From Rhodocyclales bacterium RIFCSPLOWO2_02_FULL_63_24 (GTDB taxonomy: Bacteria; Pseudomonadota; Gammaproteobacteria; Burkholderiales; Rhodocyclaceae), in contig MHZX01000068.1 in assembly GCA_001828935.1 (NCBI GenBank), positions 1 to 56,844 of the forward strand: 56,844 bases of DNA, given 5' to 3'. The notes beneath the pieces were generated by a model. The model did no database searches and was not told the DNA's origin. It worked only from the letters and a program-made list of their open reading frames with translations. How positions within the stretch are numbered: the first letter of the stretch is position 1; each line of letters starts with the position of its first letter. The translations under genes were made by a program, and so were the position numbers. Positions 42,812 through 51,257 of the stretch are shown here, one piece after another.

Positions 42812-44659
42812 TCAGTCCAGTTCGAGCAGCAGTTGTACATCCTGTTTTCGCACCGGCAGCCCGATGTGGTAGCCCTGCAGCAGATCGCAGCCAGCTTCCT
42901 TCAGGCATTCGGCCTGCATGGCGGACTCAACGCCCTCGGCGACAAGGCTCAGACCGACTGCATGTCCTATGGCAATGATGCCTTTGACCAGAGCCAGCGC
43001 CTCGGCATTGTCCGGTAAGTTGCGGATGACCCGGATATCTATCTTGAGTACGGATGCCGGCAAGTGGCGCAGATGGTCGAGAGATAAATTTCCGCTGCCG
43101 AAATCGTCGATGGCGATTTGGATGCCGCGCTTGGCCAAATCGCCAATAGCTTGGGCATGCGCAGCGGGCTGGTTGATGAAAACGCTTTCGCCCAATTCGA
43201 TTTTGATCGCTTCCGGCTTGAGTCCGTACTTATTCAGCGCGGCGAGAATTTCGTCGCCGATGTCTTCCTGCACCACCTGTCGCGCGGAGACATTTACCGC
43301 CACGGGCGGCACGACATGGCCACTGCCGCGCAGTTCCACAATGTCCCGGCACACGTGATCAAGCACGACACGGCCCAAGTCCCGGATCAGGCCGGCTTCC
43401 TCCGCGACGGGGATAAACTCGAGCGGCGAGACAATGCCGCGCTCCGGATGGCGCCAGCGCACCAGGGCTTCCAGGCCTTCGATACGGCCGCTGCGTGAAG
43501 AACGTTGCGGCTGATAGACGACATACAATTCGTCGTGCTCAAGCGCCTGGCGCAATCCTGCCTCGATGTCGAGGTCGCGCCGTGCCTTGTTGCCGATCTT
43601 GGCGGAAAAAAACTGGTGAGTATTCTTGCCGGCCTGTTTGGCGTGATACATCGCCAGGTCGGCGCTGCGCAGTGCGCTTTCCAAATCCGCCGCATCCTGC
43701 GGAATCATGCAGATGCCGATGCTGAAGCCGATATGGGCCGGAACTCCGCCGGTATCGAAAGGTTCGGCGCCGGCCCTTACCAGGTTTTCCGCCACGCTTT
43801 CAACATCTTCCGGTGATGGCGTATTGGTCAGGATAACGGCAAATTCATCGCCGCCGACGCGTGCCACGATATCCGCACCGCGCAGGGTCTTGGTCAGGCG
43901 ATCACCGATCGCCTTCAATACTTGGTCGCCGACCTGGTGGCCAAACAGGTCGTTGACCTTTTTGAAATCATCGACGTCGATGAACAGCAGGGCTGAACCG
44001 CCCTTGTCGCGGGCGTGACGTTGCAGCGTCTGGGTCAGGCTCAACTCGAAGGCGTGGCGATTGGCCAGTCCAGTCACGCCGTCATACAGCGCCATGCGTT
44101 CGATTTCATTGTCGGCCTCGACCATCTGCAGGCGCATCTTGCGGCTGACATAGCTGCCAAGTGCGGCGGAAGTGGCCAGGATGAGAAGCATGCTGACAAA
44201 AACGCGCCCGAGTTCCGCGTACAGATCGTCCATCGATGCGCGCAAGGCAATGCTGCCGACAGTCCGTCCCTCCAGTTCTACCGGAGTAACCAGCTTGATG
44301 TCGTCGAAGGAATAGATGTGCCCGTAAGGCGGCGCCCTTTCGCCGAACTGGACCTCGGCGTTCAAACGTTGGAAGCGCGCCATCAGGCTGCCGTCGACGC
44401 GATAGATGGCAGCCTCCAGAATCATTGGCGACGACTCTACCGTGCCGATGATCTCGGTCGCGGTGCGGCCATCCTCGAACACGACGGCGGCAGTGACATT
44501 GGCGGCCAGCAAGCGCGCCTGTGTGGCCACATTGTTCACCAGTTCTTCCCGTTCCCGGAAGCCGTGGTCGCCAAGCAGCAGCAGCAATGCCATCAGCAAT
44601 GCGCTGCCGGTCGAGAGCAGGCTGAGTCGCCAGTAGTTGCGGAGGCGTGTTTCGGTCAT
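42812..44659 (-). CDS. YfiN-like membrane GGDEF-EAL protein with CHASE8-type periplasmic sensor
   Basis: 615 residues: a transmembrane helix at ~13-30, a periplasmic CHASE8-like domain (~31-151, 'LAANVTAAVVFEDGRTATEI', 'AAIYRVDGSLMARF'), a second helix at ~152-170, then GGDEF (269-273) with the RGAD inhibitory site, then EAL ('GLEALVRWRHPE', 'VNVSAR', 'IELGESVF', 'AIDDFGSGNLSLDHL', 'VLKID', 'VAEGVES'). It resembles YfiN/DgcN but has an extra, apparently intact EAL domain. The gene begins four bases after yfiR, whose product in the family binds the periplasmic domain and shuts the enzyme off. Confidence 0.92.
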   Translation of the reverse strand: MTETRLRNYWRLSLLSTGSALLMALLLLLGDHGFREREELVNNVATQARLLAANVTAAVVFEDGRTATEIIGTVESSPMILEAAIYRVDGSLMARFQRLNAEVQFGERAPPYGHIYSFDDIKLVTPVELEGRTVGSIALRASMDDLYAELGRVFVSMLLILATSAALGSYVSRKMRLQMVEADNEIERMALYDGVTGLANRHAFELSLTQTLQRHARDKGGSALLFIDVDDFKKVNDLFGHQVGDQVLKAIGDRLTKTLRGADIVARVGGDEFAVILTNTPSPEDVESVAENLVRAGAEPFDTGGVPAHIGFSIGICMIPQDAADLESALRSADLAMYHAKQAGKNTHQFFSAKIGNKARRDLDIEAGLRQALEHDELYVVYQPQRSSRSGRIEGLEALVRWRHPERGIVSPLEFIPVAEEAGLIRDLGRVVLDHVCRDIVELRGSGHVVPPVAVNVSARQVVQEDIGDEILAALNKYGLKPEAIKIELGESVFINQPAAHAQAIGDLAKRGIQIAIDDFGSGNLSLDHLRHLPASVLKIDIRVIRNLPDNAEALALVKGIIAIGHAVGLSLVAEGVESAMQAECLKEAGCDLLQGYHIGLPVRKQDVQLLLELD

Positions 44660-44663
44660 GGCT

Positions 44664-45200
44664 TCAGTCGATCAGGGTTCGTGCCAGGCGCAGAATCTTG
44701 GAGCTGGGTGCCAGGCCGCTCTTTTTCATGGCGCCGTGGTTGATGTCGAAACTAACATGCCCGCCATCGGTATGCAGACCGATCATGGCGCCGCGGTCCA
44801 CTGCGCCGGCACCCTCGGCGATCACCAGTATGGCCTGGGTGCGCGCCAGCACACCGAGTCGCGCGAGGATGCGCGGGTTGCCCGCTTCGACCATTACCGC
44901 TAGACAGGTGCCGAGATCTTCGGGCGTCGCGCTGACGCGATGAATTTCGAGCGTCTGCCCCTGCACTTTCTTTCGTTCGTGGCGACGCAATGCCATCGTC
45001 AGCGCGCCGTCGTCGAGTACGCAAAAGCGGAAGCTGCCAGTTGACGACGCTTGCGCCGGCCACTGGACGAATAGCAGCAGGTTGTAGATTACGGCAGCCT
45101 TGACTTCGTTTTCGTCGACACGCTCAGCCGCCCACGCCCAATGGCCCGGCAATGCCTGCAGCAGCGCCGCCAGGACTGCTGCGCAAAGGCGCCGCCACAT
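44664..45200 (-). CDS. YfiR-family periplasmic regulator
   Basis: 178 residues with a signal peptide ('RLCAAVLAALLQALPGHWAWAA'), then a DUF4154/YfiR domain: 'ENEVKAAVIYNLLLFVQWPA', 'FRFCVLDDGALTMAL', 'LEIHRVSATPEDLGTC', 'AILVIAEGAGAVDRGAMIGL', 'HVSFDINHGAMKKSGL', 'SSKILRLARTLID'. In Pseudomonas YfiR binds YfiN in the periplasm and represses it. Its ATG overlaps the stop of the receptor gene (TGATG), linking it translationally to that receptor. A Cys pair (in 'FRFC' and 'LGTC') might form a redox-sensitive disulfide. Confidence 0.88.
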   Translation of the reverse strand: MWRRLCAAVLAALLQALPGHWAWAAERVDENEVKAAVIYNLLLFVQWPAQASSTGSFRFCVLDDGALTMALRRHERKKVQGQTLEIHRVSATPEDLGTCLAVMVEAGNPRILARLGVLARTQAILVIAEGAGAVDRGAMIGLHTDGGHVSFDINHGAMKKSGLAPSSKILRLARTLID

Positions 45201-47164
45201 CAGATCTCCAGCTCCCAGCGCAGGCGCCACTGTCGCCCGTCGCGCTCCAGGCTGTCGATCGGCGCGACTTCGGGGCCGAGCGGGTCGCGATAACGCTTGC
45301 CCGCCAGATTGTAGATGCCGAGGCTCCACAAGCCGTGGCCGTGCTGCCGTGCTTCGCGCAACACGAGGTTGCCGGTGACATGGCCAGCTACCCTGCCGAG
45401 TACGCTGCGACGCGGGCCCATTGCCTGTACGTTGAGGCCCAGCGTGGCACCGAGGCTGGAGATCGGTCCATCGATCAGCAGCTTGCCGAGGCGGCGTGGC
45501 GAGTTGACGGGTTCCCCGCCGGGTTGGTCGATCGACTGCCAGGCAAGGCTACCGCGCACGCGCCAGCCGCCGCCGAACATCGCCTCGACATCCGTCTCCC
45601 AACCGCGGGCCGAGAGCTTGTCGCGGTTGCGAAACACCAGCAGGTCATCCGCGGGATCGGTCTCCTGATCGATCAGGTCGCGCAGTACATATTGGTAATG
45701 GCCGATACCGAGTCGCAGCCTGGGCGTCGGCGTGAAGTCGAGCGTGGCTTCGCGGGTGCGAATGCGCTCCGGGCGCAGATCGGGATTGCCTTTTTGCGTT
45801 ACTCCGTTGTCGCCATAGTCGCGCTCGTAGTCGTTAGGGGCGCGGAATGCACGCCCCCCCATCAGCTTCAGCGTGATCTCGTCGCGCGGATGCCAGATCA
45901 GGGCCGCCCGCGGCGAGGCGATGGTCGGCGCCGTGGTCTGGCTATCTACGCGCAAGCCAAAATTGGCCAGCCAGCCGGGAGCAATGCGCCATTCGTCCTG
46001 CACAAAAACGGCGCTCGTGCGGCCGCTGTGGCGGTCGTCTAGATTTTCGGCGCGGGGCGAGATATCGAAGTTGCGTTGCTCCAAACGGCCATAGTTGCGC
46101 GCTTCGATACCACCCAACAGGCGGTGGCCACGCCAGCCTGTCCATGTAAGCTGCCATTCTGCGCTCCACCAGTCGGCGCGAGTTTCGTCGCGGTTGGTGT
46201 AGCCGTCAAACGGATATTCCCCGTCATAGGCGTAGCGTCCGATATGGACACGTATCTGCTGGTCCAGCGCGTCCACCAGTGTCGAGGTGCGGGCAATGTC
46301 GAAATGATAGCCGGTATCCTGTGCGAAGTTGCCCGGAGCATCGAATACGGTGTCATAGTAGGCGGTGGGCACGTGCTTCCGTCGCTGCGAAAACGTTGCG
46401 CTGCCGCGCCAGTTTTCCCAACTGGTCTTCAGCATGGCTTTGAGGTAACGCTCACCGTCGCGCTTGTGCGCCAAGCCGTCGCTGGTCCCAGGCCTGTCGT
46501 ACTCAGCGAAGTAGAGATCGTCCCCTCGTCGCTGGTAGGCGCTGATGCCGGCGACCCAGTCGAGCCCGCCGGCGGTGCGCCCGCCCGAGAGCAGGTTGGC
46601 CCTACTCCCGTGGCCGTCGCTGGCATCGAGCGAAACACGGCTGCCGTTGAGGTCGGCGCCAGTCCACAGCACCGCATTGACGATGCCGAACAAGGCATTC
46701 CCGCCATAGCTGGCGGATGACGGGCCGGGAACGAACTCCAGGCGCTTGATCCAGTCGATGTCGATCGGCGCTTCGTTGCCAACCATTGCCTGATCGTAGA
46801 TCGGGTCGTTGTTGCGCGCGTCATCCACCAGCAGCAGGATGCGCGTGTTGTAGTCACCCGGTCGGCTGAAGCCGCGCACGCCAAGGTAGGTGTAGCCCCG
46901 GTCGTAGCTGGTGTAGACGCCCCGTGCCGATTGCAGCGCCTCGCCGATATCGCGGAAGCCGAAGCGGCGTATGTCGGCGGCGGGAATCACGGTTGCGCTC
47001 GATGGTGCTTCCGCCAGCGGCTGGGCATAGCGGGAGGCTCCCTGGACTTCAACGTGAAGCAAGTCCTCCAGCCCCATGCCGGAGACTTCGTCGCCTGCAA
47101 GCAGCACCGCCGGCATTCCGCATGCAGCGATGAGTCCCGCCGAAAAGATCAGCTTGAATTGCAT
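45200..47164 (-). CDS. TonB-dependent outer-membrane receptor of unknown ligand
   Basis: About 654 residues: a signal peptide from ATG 47164 ('FKLIFSAGLIAACGMPAVLLA'), then a plug domain ('ASRYAQPLAEAPSSATVIPA', 'DIGEALQSARGVYTSYDRGY', 'LGVRGFSRPGDYNTRILLLVD', 'LEFVPGPSSASYGGNALFGI'), then a long beta-barrel ending 'SLERDGRQWRLRWELEI'. The final residue is not the usual aromatic. A TonB-box-like N-terminus 'DLLHVEVQG' is present. The ligand is not obvious: no cobalamin or siderophore signature, and no dedicated ABC importer lies nearby. Placement between tonB and yfiR suggests a sensing role. An in-frame TTG at 47203 would add 13 residues ahead of the signal peptide. Confidence 0.9.
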   Translation of the reverse strand: MQFKLIFSAGLIAACGMPAVLLAGDEVSGMGLEDLLHVEVQGASRYAQPLAEAPSSATVIPAADIRRFGFRDIGEALQSARGVYTSYDRGYTYLGVRGFSRPGDYNTRILLLVDDARNNDPIYDQAMVGNEAPIDIDWIKRLEFVPGPSSASYGGNALFGIVNAVLWTGADLNGSRVSLDASDGHGSRANLLSGGRTAGGLDWVAGISAYQRRGDDLYFAEYDRPGTSDGLAHKRDGERYLKAMLKTSWENWRGSATFSQRRKHVPTAYYDTVFDAPGNFAQDTGYHFDIARTSTLVDALDQQIRVHIGRYAYDGEYPFDGYTNRDETRADWWSAEWQLTWTGWRGHRLLGGIEARNYGRLEQRNFDISPRAENLDDRHSGRTSAVFVQDEWRIAPGWLANFGLRVDSQTTAPTIASPRAALIWHPRDEITLKLMGGRAFRAPNDYERDYGDNGVTQKGNPDLRPERIRTREATLDFTPTPRLRLGIGHYQYVLRDLIDQETDPADDLLVFRNRDKLSARGWETDVEAMFGGGWRVRGSLAWQSIDQPGGEPVNSPRRLGKLLIDGPISSLGATLGLNVQAMGPRRSVLGRVAGHVTGNLVLREARQHGHGLWSLGIYNLAGKRYRDPLGPEVAPIDSLERDGRQWRLRWELEI

Positions 47165-47250
47165 GCGCTTGGCCCGAACCGTATCGCAGAGACTGGATGG
47201 CAAATTCTACCCTCTTCCAGTCCGCTTACTTCTATCACAGCCTCTGCTGC

Positions 47251-47775
47251 TCAGGGATCGCGCCGCAAAAGCGTAGGTCCGGTTTCATATCGGATGACCA
47301 AGTCGAGCGTACTGGCAACAGGTTCCGATCCTGCCAGCGCAGGCGCCAGTTGCGCCTGTTGCAGGCGGCTGAACAGGCCGTCGAGCAACTCCTTGGGTAC
47401 CGGGTCGCTCTTGATCACCGTGAGGCGATCCACGGTGCCCAGCGACGTCACGTACAGGCGAACGGTCAGGCTGCCGGAAAATGGGACCGGAATTTCCTCC
47501 AGCGTCGCGAGATCCGGAGCAACGAGAAACCGTGCCTTTTGCGTCAGCTTGCCGGCGACAATCGTTGTTCCAGCGCCGGAAGACGCGGGCAATTGTTGTC
47601 GCGCTGGAATCGGCAGGGGTGGCGGGCGCTCTTGTTGTGGCAGCACCACGGTCAGCGTAATTGCCGTCGCGGGGTTTGCCAAATGTCCGGCGGGTCTCGC
47701 CGACAGCAACCAGCCGCCGCACAAATGGAGTGCCAGCGACGCAGCAAGGGACCAGGCAAGCCGCTGCGACCTCAA
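47251..47775 (-). CDS. TonB-family energy transducer
   Basis: 174 residues starting with a TTG at 47775 that overlaps the stop of the response-regulator gene. One N-terminal helix, 'LAWSLAASLALHLCGGWLL', carries the membrane His typical of TonB. A short Pro-rich spacer follows ('PQQERPPPLPIPA'), then a compact TonB-like C-terminal domain ('SLTVRLYVTSLGTVDRLTVI', 'LLDGLFSRLQQAQLAPAL'). It is shorter than E. coli TonB and its periplasmic linker is brief. It is probably dedicated to the receptor 86 bp downstream. ExbB/ExbD are not in the window. Confidence 0.8.
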   Translation of the reverse strand: MRSQRLAWSLAASLALHLCGGWLLSARPAGHLANPATAITLTVVLPQQERPPPLPIPARQQLPASSGAGTTIVAGKLTQKARFLVAPDLATLEEIPVPFSGSLTVRLYVTSLGTVDRLTVIKSDPVPKELLDGLFSRLQQAQLAPALAGSEPVASTLDLVIRYETGPTLLRRDP

Positions 47776-48404
47776 TCGAAGAGCCTGTGTTCGATCGCGT
47801 AGCGGATCAGATCGGCGTTGTTGCCGATGCCAAGCTTCTCCATCAGGTGGGTCTTGTGGGTGGTGACGGTCTTCGGGCTGAGATGAAGTTGCTCGGCAAT
47901 TTGGCTGAGCATCACGCCCTGTGCGATCAGGCGCAGCACTTGCCACTCGCGCTGACTCAGGCTTTGGTGGGGGTCGCCGGCGCCGTGGGCAACCGTATCG
48001 AAAGCCAGCGATTCTGCAATTGACGGATCGATATAGCGTTCGCCGGCGCCAACGCGGGTGACGGCGGTGAACAAGGTGTCGGGACTCGATCCCTTGGTGA
48101 TGTAGCCGGATGCCCCCGCCTGCAGCGCGCGGCGCACCGTTCCCGGCTCATCGTGCATGCTGAGCACCAGAATCGGCAAATCGGGCTGCGCCTTCCGGGT
48201 CTGCTCGATCAGGCTGGTGCCCGACGCGCCGGGCATGGTCAGATCCATGATGATCAGTTCGGCTTCCTCGCTACTCGCCGCTGCCAGCGCTTCCGCCGCA
48301 TTGGTGGCTTCGCGTACCACATTGATTCCCGAAAATGAGTGCAGCATCTGCTTGAGGCCGACGCGGAACAGCGTATGGTCGTCGGCGATGATGATTCTGA
48401 TCAT
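47772..48404 (-). CDS. NarL/LuxR-family response regulator
   Basis: 210 residues: receiver domain with 'IIIADDHTLFRVGL', phosphoacceptor Asp in 'AELIIMDLTMPGASG', 'LVLSMHDEPGTVRRAL' and the Lys in 'GYITKGS'. A LuxR-type HTH follows ('LSQREWQVLRLIAQGVMLSQ', 'IAEQLHLSPKTVTTHKTHLM'). Start ATG 48404 overlaps the kinase stop by four bases; its stop overlaps the tonB start. It would activate transcription on phosphorylation by the kinase; targets are unknown, possibly this operon. Confidence 0.93.
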   Translation of the reverse strand: MIRIIIADDHTLFRVGLKQMLHSFSGINVVREATNAAEALAAASSEEAELIIMDLTMPGASGTSLIEQTRKAQPDLPILVLSMHDEPGTVRRALQAGASGYITKGSSPDTLFTAVTRVGAGERYIDPSIAESLAFDTVAHGAGDPHQSLSQREWQVLRLIAQGVMLSQIAEQLHLSPKTVTTHKTHLMEKLGIGNNADLIRYAIEHRLFD

Positions 48405-50548
48405 GGCGGGGTCGGGCTCCAGTCGGTATTGTCCGCCTTGAGCGGAACTTGCGGAAGTGTCACAGAAAGACGAGTGCCGGCGCCCGGAGTGCTGTCGATC
48501 TCAAGTACGCCGCCAAGAGACTGGACGCGTTCGGAGATTCCCAGCAGTCCGAAGTGCGTCGCATGGTTCACCTGCGTCGTTTCGAATCCCTTGCCGTCGT
48601 CTTCCACCAGCAGGCGCATTTCTCCCTCGTGGTGGCTGAGCGTGATGTGTACGTTCCTCGCTTCGGCATGGCGGACGATGTTGGTCAAGGATTCCTGGAC
48701 GATGCGGAACAGCGCGATGGCGTAGTCGTCATCCATCCTGTCCGCGGCCTGGGTACAGGAAATGCTGCACTGGATTCGCGCGGCGCCCAATATGCGGGCA
48801 GCAACCCATTCGATCGCCGCAGCCAGACCCAGGTTGAGCGCAGCCGGACGCAGGTCGGAGGCGATTGTTTTGACGCTGCGATAGGCTTCGGCAATCATTG
48901 CGTCGATGCTGTGTGCCGCTTCGCGGGCGTCGGAGGACTCTGCCGGGAGGCTGCGTTCAAGCAATTGCAGATGCATGCGCGCGGTTGTCAGTACCTGGCC
49001 CAGTTCGTCGTGGAATTCGCGCGCGAGCCGCTGATGTTCGCGTTCGATCAGGCCTTCGCGATGCGCCCCGAGTCGACGTAGATCGGCGCGCGAGCGTTCC
49101 AGTGCCTGCTGGACGTTCTTGAGCTGGGTAATGTCGAGAATGACGCCGCTCACCGAGACTTTGCCGTCGACCGTGGACTCCAACGTGGCGCGGATTTGCA
49201 GCCAGCATGCAGCATCCGTTTCCGGATTTCTGCGACCGGTCCATTCCGACTCACGGCCGGTTTCCCGTCCCGCGGCAACTGCCTGCGAGAGGGCGGCCCA
49301 CTGCTTCAACAGCGATCTACGGTCGTCCGGATGGATGGCGTCGAGAAAGAGCACGGGATTGGCGATAATTTCCTCGGGACTGCGGTGCAGCAAGCGCTGA
49401 ATACCTTCGCTGAGGTAGGTGAACCCCTCGTCGCCCCGGGTGTCGGTGCGGTACTGGAACACTGCGACCGGAATGTGATCGGAGACCTTGCGCAGGCGAT
49501 TCTCCGAGTCGCGCAACGCAAGTTCGGCGCGCTTTCTGTCGCCAATATCCAGCACCACGGTGCCGGTGCCGATGGGAATCCGTCCGGAATGGGTGTAGAT
49601 GGGGAAATAGGATATCAGCCAGTGCTTGTCCTGTTCCGGATCGGCCGGCGTGCGGCCCGATATCTCGATGTTGTGGAAGCTGTGGCCGGTGACCAGCACT
49701 TCACGCATCAGCGGCACCACGTTCGAGGCGAGGTCAGGAACAAGCTGTTCGATCGGGCGGCCGATGTGATCCCCGGCGGCGCGTCCGTTGATCCTGGCCA
49801 GTGTTTCGTTGATGCGGACAAAGCGCAGATCGCGATCGAGGATGGCCATGCCCGCCGGGGAGGCGTCGAAGAAGGCGTCGAAGGCAGCCTCGCTGCGTTC
49901 AATATCGCGGGCCATGCGACGCTGCTTGTGAGCCGACCAGAGTGCGATCAGCAGCGCGATGGCGAGGCCGCTGGCGGTCAGCGTGAGCGCAACCAGGGTG
50001 ACTTGTTGCCCGGTATACGCCCGCTTGGCCGGTTTCAGCCAGCGTTGTCGCAAGGCTTCGACGTCCTCGGGAGAGAAGGAGCGTTGGGCTTTCTTGATGA
50101 TCGCTTCCAATTGGGGCCAGTCGCCGCGCATTCCAATGACGTGCGGAAACTGGTACTGGGGCAGCGGCGAGGAGAAGGTCAGGTGCCCGTCTTCCAGCGC
50201 CGACCTGCCTGTGCGCGCGACGACATCGATCGCACGGGTTTTCCCTTCCTCCTGCAGCGTGAACCATTCCTCATAGACGTGAAATTCAAAGCGCACGCCG
50301 ATGCGATTTTCCAGTGCGCGCATGTAATCGGCCGCAAATCCCGCCTGGCTCTCCTGTTCAGTGAAGTTGTAAGTTCCCGTCGCCTGATCGGTACCGTAGT
50401 GAATCACGGGATGGGTGCGCAGCCATTCGCGTTCGTCGGCGCTCAGCAGCAAGGTTCCCGCGAGCGCCGTCCATGACTGCAGCACCAGGCACAGCGCCAG
50501 CGCGACGCCGATGATGGGGTGGAGCGGGATTTTGTCAGGGGAATTCAT
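48401..50548 (-). CDS. Hybrid periplasmic-sensor histidine kinase with a shortened SBP domain
   Basis: 715 residues. A signal-anchor helix (~10-30) is followed by a family-3 solute-binding-like domain ('LSADEREWLRTHPVIHYGTD', 'AADYMRALENRIGVRFEF', 'IDVVARTGRS'). It jumps from 'LTFSSPLPQYQFPHVIGM' straight to 'RGDWPQLEAIIKKAQRSFSP', so most of lobe 2 (roughly 75 residues) is missing. A helix (~182-203), two PAS domains, and HisKA_3 ('HQRLAREFHDELGQVLTTAR' with the phosphorylatable His) and HATPase domains ('FRIVQESLTNIVRHAEA', 'VEDDGKGF', 'HFGLLGISERV') follow. All kinase motifs are intact. It is the first gene of the six-gene minus-strand unit. Confidence 0.9.
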   Translation of the reverse strand: MNSPDKIPLHPIIGVALALCLVLQSWTALAGTLLLSADEREWLRTHPVIHYGTDQATGTYNFTEQESQAGFAADYMRALENRIGVRFEFHVYEEWFTLQEEGKTRAIDVVARTGRSALEDGHLTFSSPLPQYQFPHVIGMRGDWPQLEAIIKKAQRSFSPEDVEALRQRWLKPAKRAYTGQQVTLVALTLTASGLAIALLIALWSAHKQRRMARDIERSEAAFDAFFDASPAGMAILDRDLRFVRINETLARINGRAAGDHIGRPIEQLVPDLASNVVPLMREVLVTGHSFHNIEISGRTPADPEQDKHWLISYFPIYTHSGRIPIGTGTVVLDIGDRKRAELALRDSENRLRKVSDHIPVAVFQYRTDTRGDEGFTYLSEGIQRLLHRSPEEIIANPVLFLDAIHPDDRRSLLKQWAALSQAVAAGRETGRESEWTGRRNPETDAACWLQIRATLESTVDGKVSVSGVILDITQLKNVQQALERSRADLRRLGAHREGLIEREHQRLAREFHDELGQVLTTARMHLQLLERSLPAESSDAREAAHSIDAMIAEAYRSVKTIASDLRPAALNLGLAAAIEWVAARILGAARIQCSISCTQAADRMDDDYAIALFRIVQESLTNIVRHAEARNVHITLSHHEGEMRLLVEDDGKGFETTQVNHATHFGLLGISERVQSLGGVLEIDSTPGAGTRLSVTLPQVPLKADNTDWSPTPP

Positions 50549-50768
50549 CTAGCAAGCATTGGCGCACCAGTGGTGCCTATCCGGGCATTAGGGCTGCGTC
50601 GGCCGAGCCAGGCCAGCGGCAGGCAAATAGTGATGGCATCGGCAGCAATACGGAATCAGGGAAGCCCTGTCGTCGAATCAGGTTTTCCCTACCAAGAATC
50701 CGCCTTTGCTGATGGCGCGCGAGGACGTGCAAGGGAATCATTGTTCTATCTTCTTAGACACGCAGCAC
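50549..50768. other. Divergent intergenic region between kinase operon and pilin operon
   Basis: 220 bp that must hold the promoters of both transcription units. I see an imperfect hairpin (GGCGCACCA/TGGTGCC, about 50564-50580). I do not see a convincing sigma-54 (GG-N10-GC) site, a GEMM core or an FNR box. Confidence 0.3.
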
Positions 50769-51257
50769 ATGCCAATGATATCCCTTCGGCCGGCAGCTTA
50801 TCCGCGAGTGCCAAGCGTCATTCGCCGTGGGCCAGGCAATGACGGCTTTTCACTGGTCGAGCTGGTGGTCGTCGTCGCGATTATCGGAATTCTCACCGCG
50901 ATCGCCGCACCCGCTTACAACCAGTACATGATCCGTGCCAACAAGTCGGCCGCCAAGGCCGTGCTGATGGAAGTGTTCAGCCGCGAGGAGCAGTACATGA
51001 TGAACTCGGGTAGCTACGGCACATTGGCACAGCTTAACTACACGGTGCCGACGGAAGTCAGTACCTATTTCGACATAACGCTGACCACTGGAACCAATTC
51101 GGGCTCCACGGTGGCTGCCCTGCAGGGCATGCCTATCTTCACCATCAGCGCCAGCGGCAAGGCTGGCACTTTGCAGGAGGGCCAGCCGGCGGCCGGGGCA
51201 AGCACGGCGTTTTCGATCAACCAGTTCGGACTCAAGCTGCCGGTGGCCGAATGGTAG
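50769..51257 (+). CDS. PilE-like type IV pilin
   Basis: About 162 residues. The prepilin site is 'GPGNDG|FSLVELVVVVAIIG', with the conserved Glu at +5, followed by 'ILTAIAAPAYNQYMIRANKS', the typical alpha-1 helix. The rest matches the PilE/ComP group ('KAVLMEVFSREEQYMMNSGSY'). The leader is long (26 residues from ATG 50769). ATG 50775 or a GTG at 50808 would shorten it to a more usual length. It heads the minor-pilin operon and overlaps fimT by seven bases. Confidence 0.88.
   Translation: MPMISLRPAAYPRVPSVIRRGPGNDGFSLVELVVVVAIIGILTAIAAPAYNQYMIRANKSAAKAVLMEVFSREEQYMMNSGSYGTLAQLNYTVPTEVSTYFDITLTTGTNSGSTVAALQGMPIFTISASGKAGTLQEGQPAAGASTAFSINQFGLKLPVAEW

Noticed and set aside
50549..50768. Sigma-54 promoter for the pilin operon
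   Set aside because: The best candidate (TGGCATCGGCAGCAA) has the wrong spacing between GG and GC.
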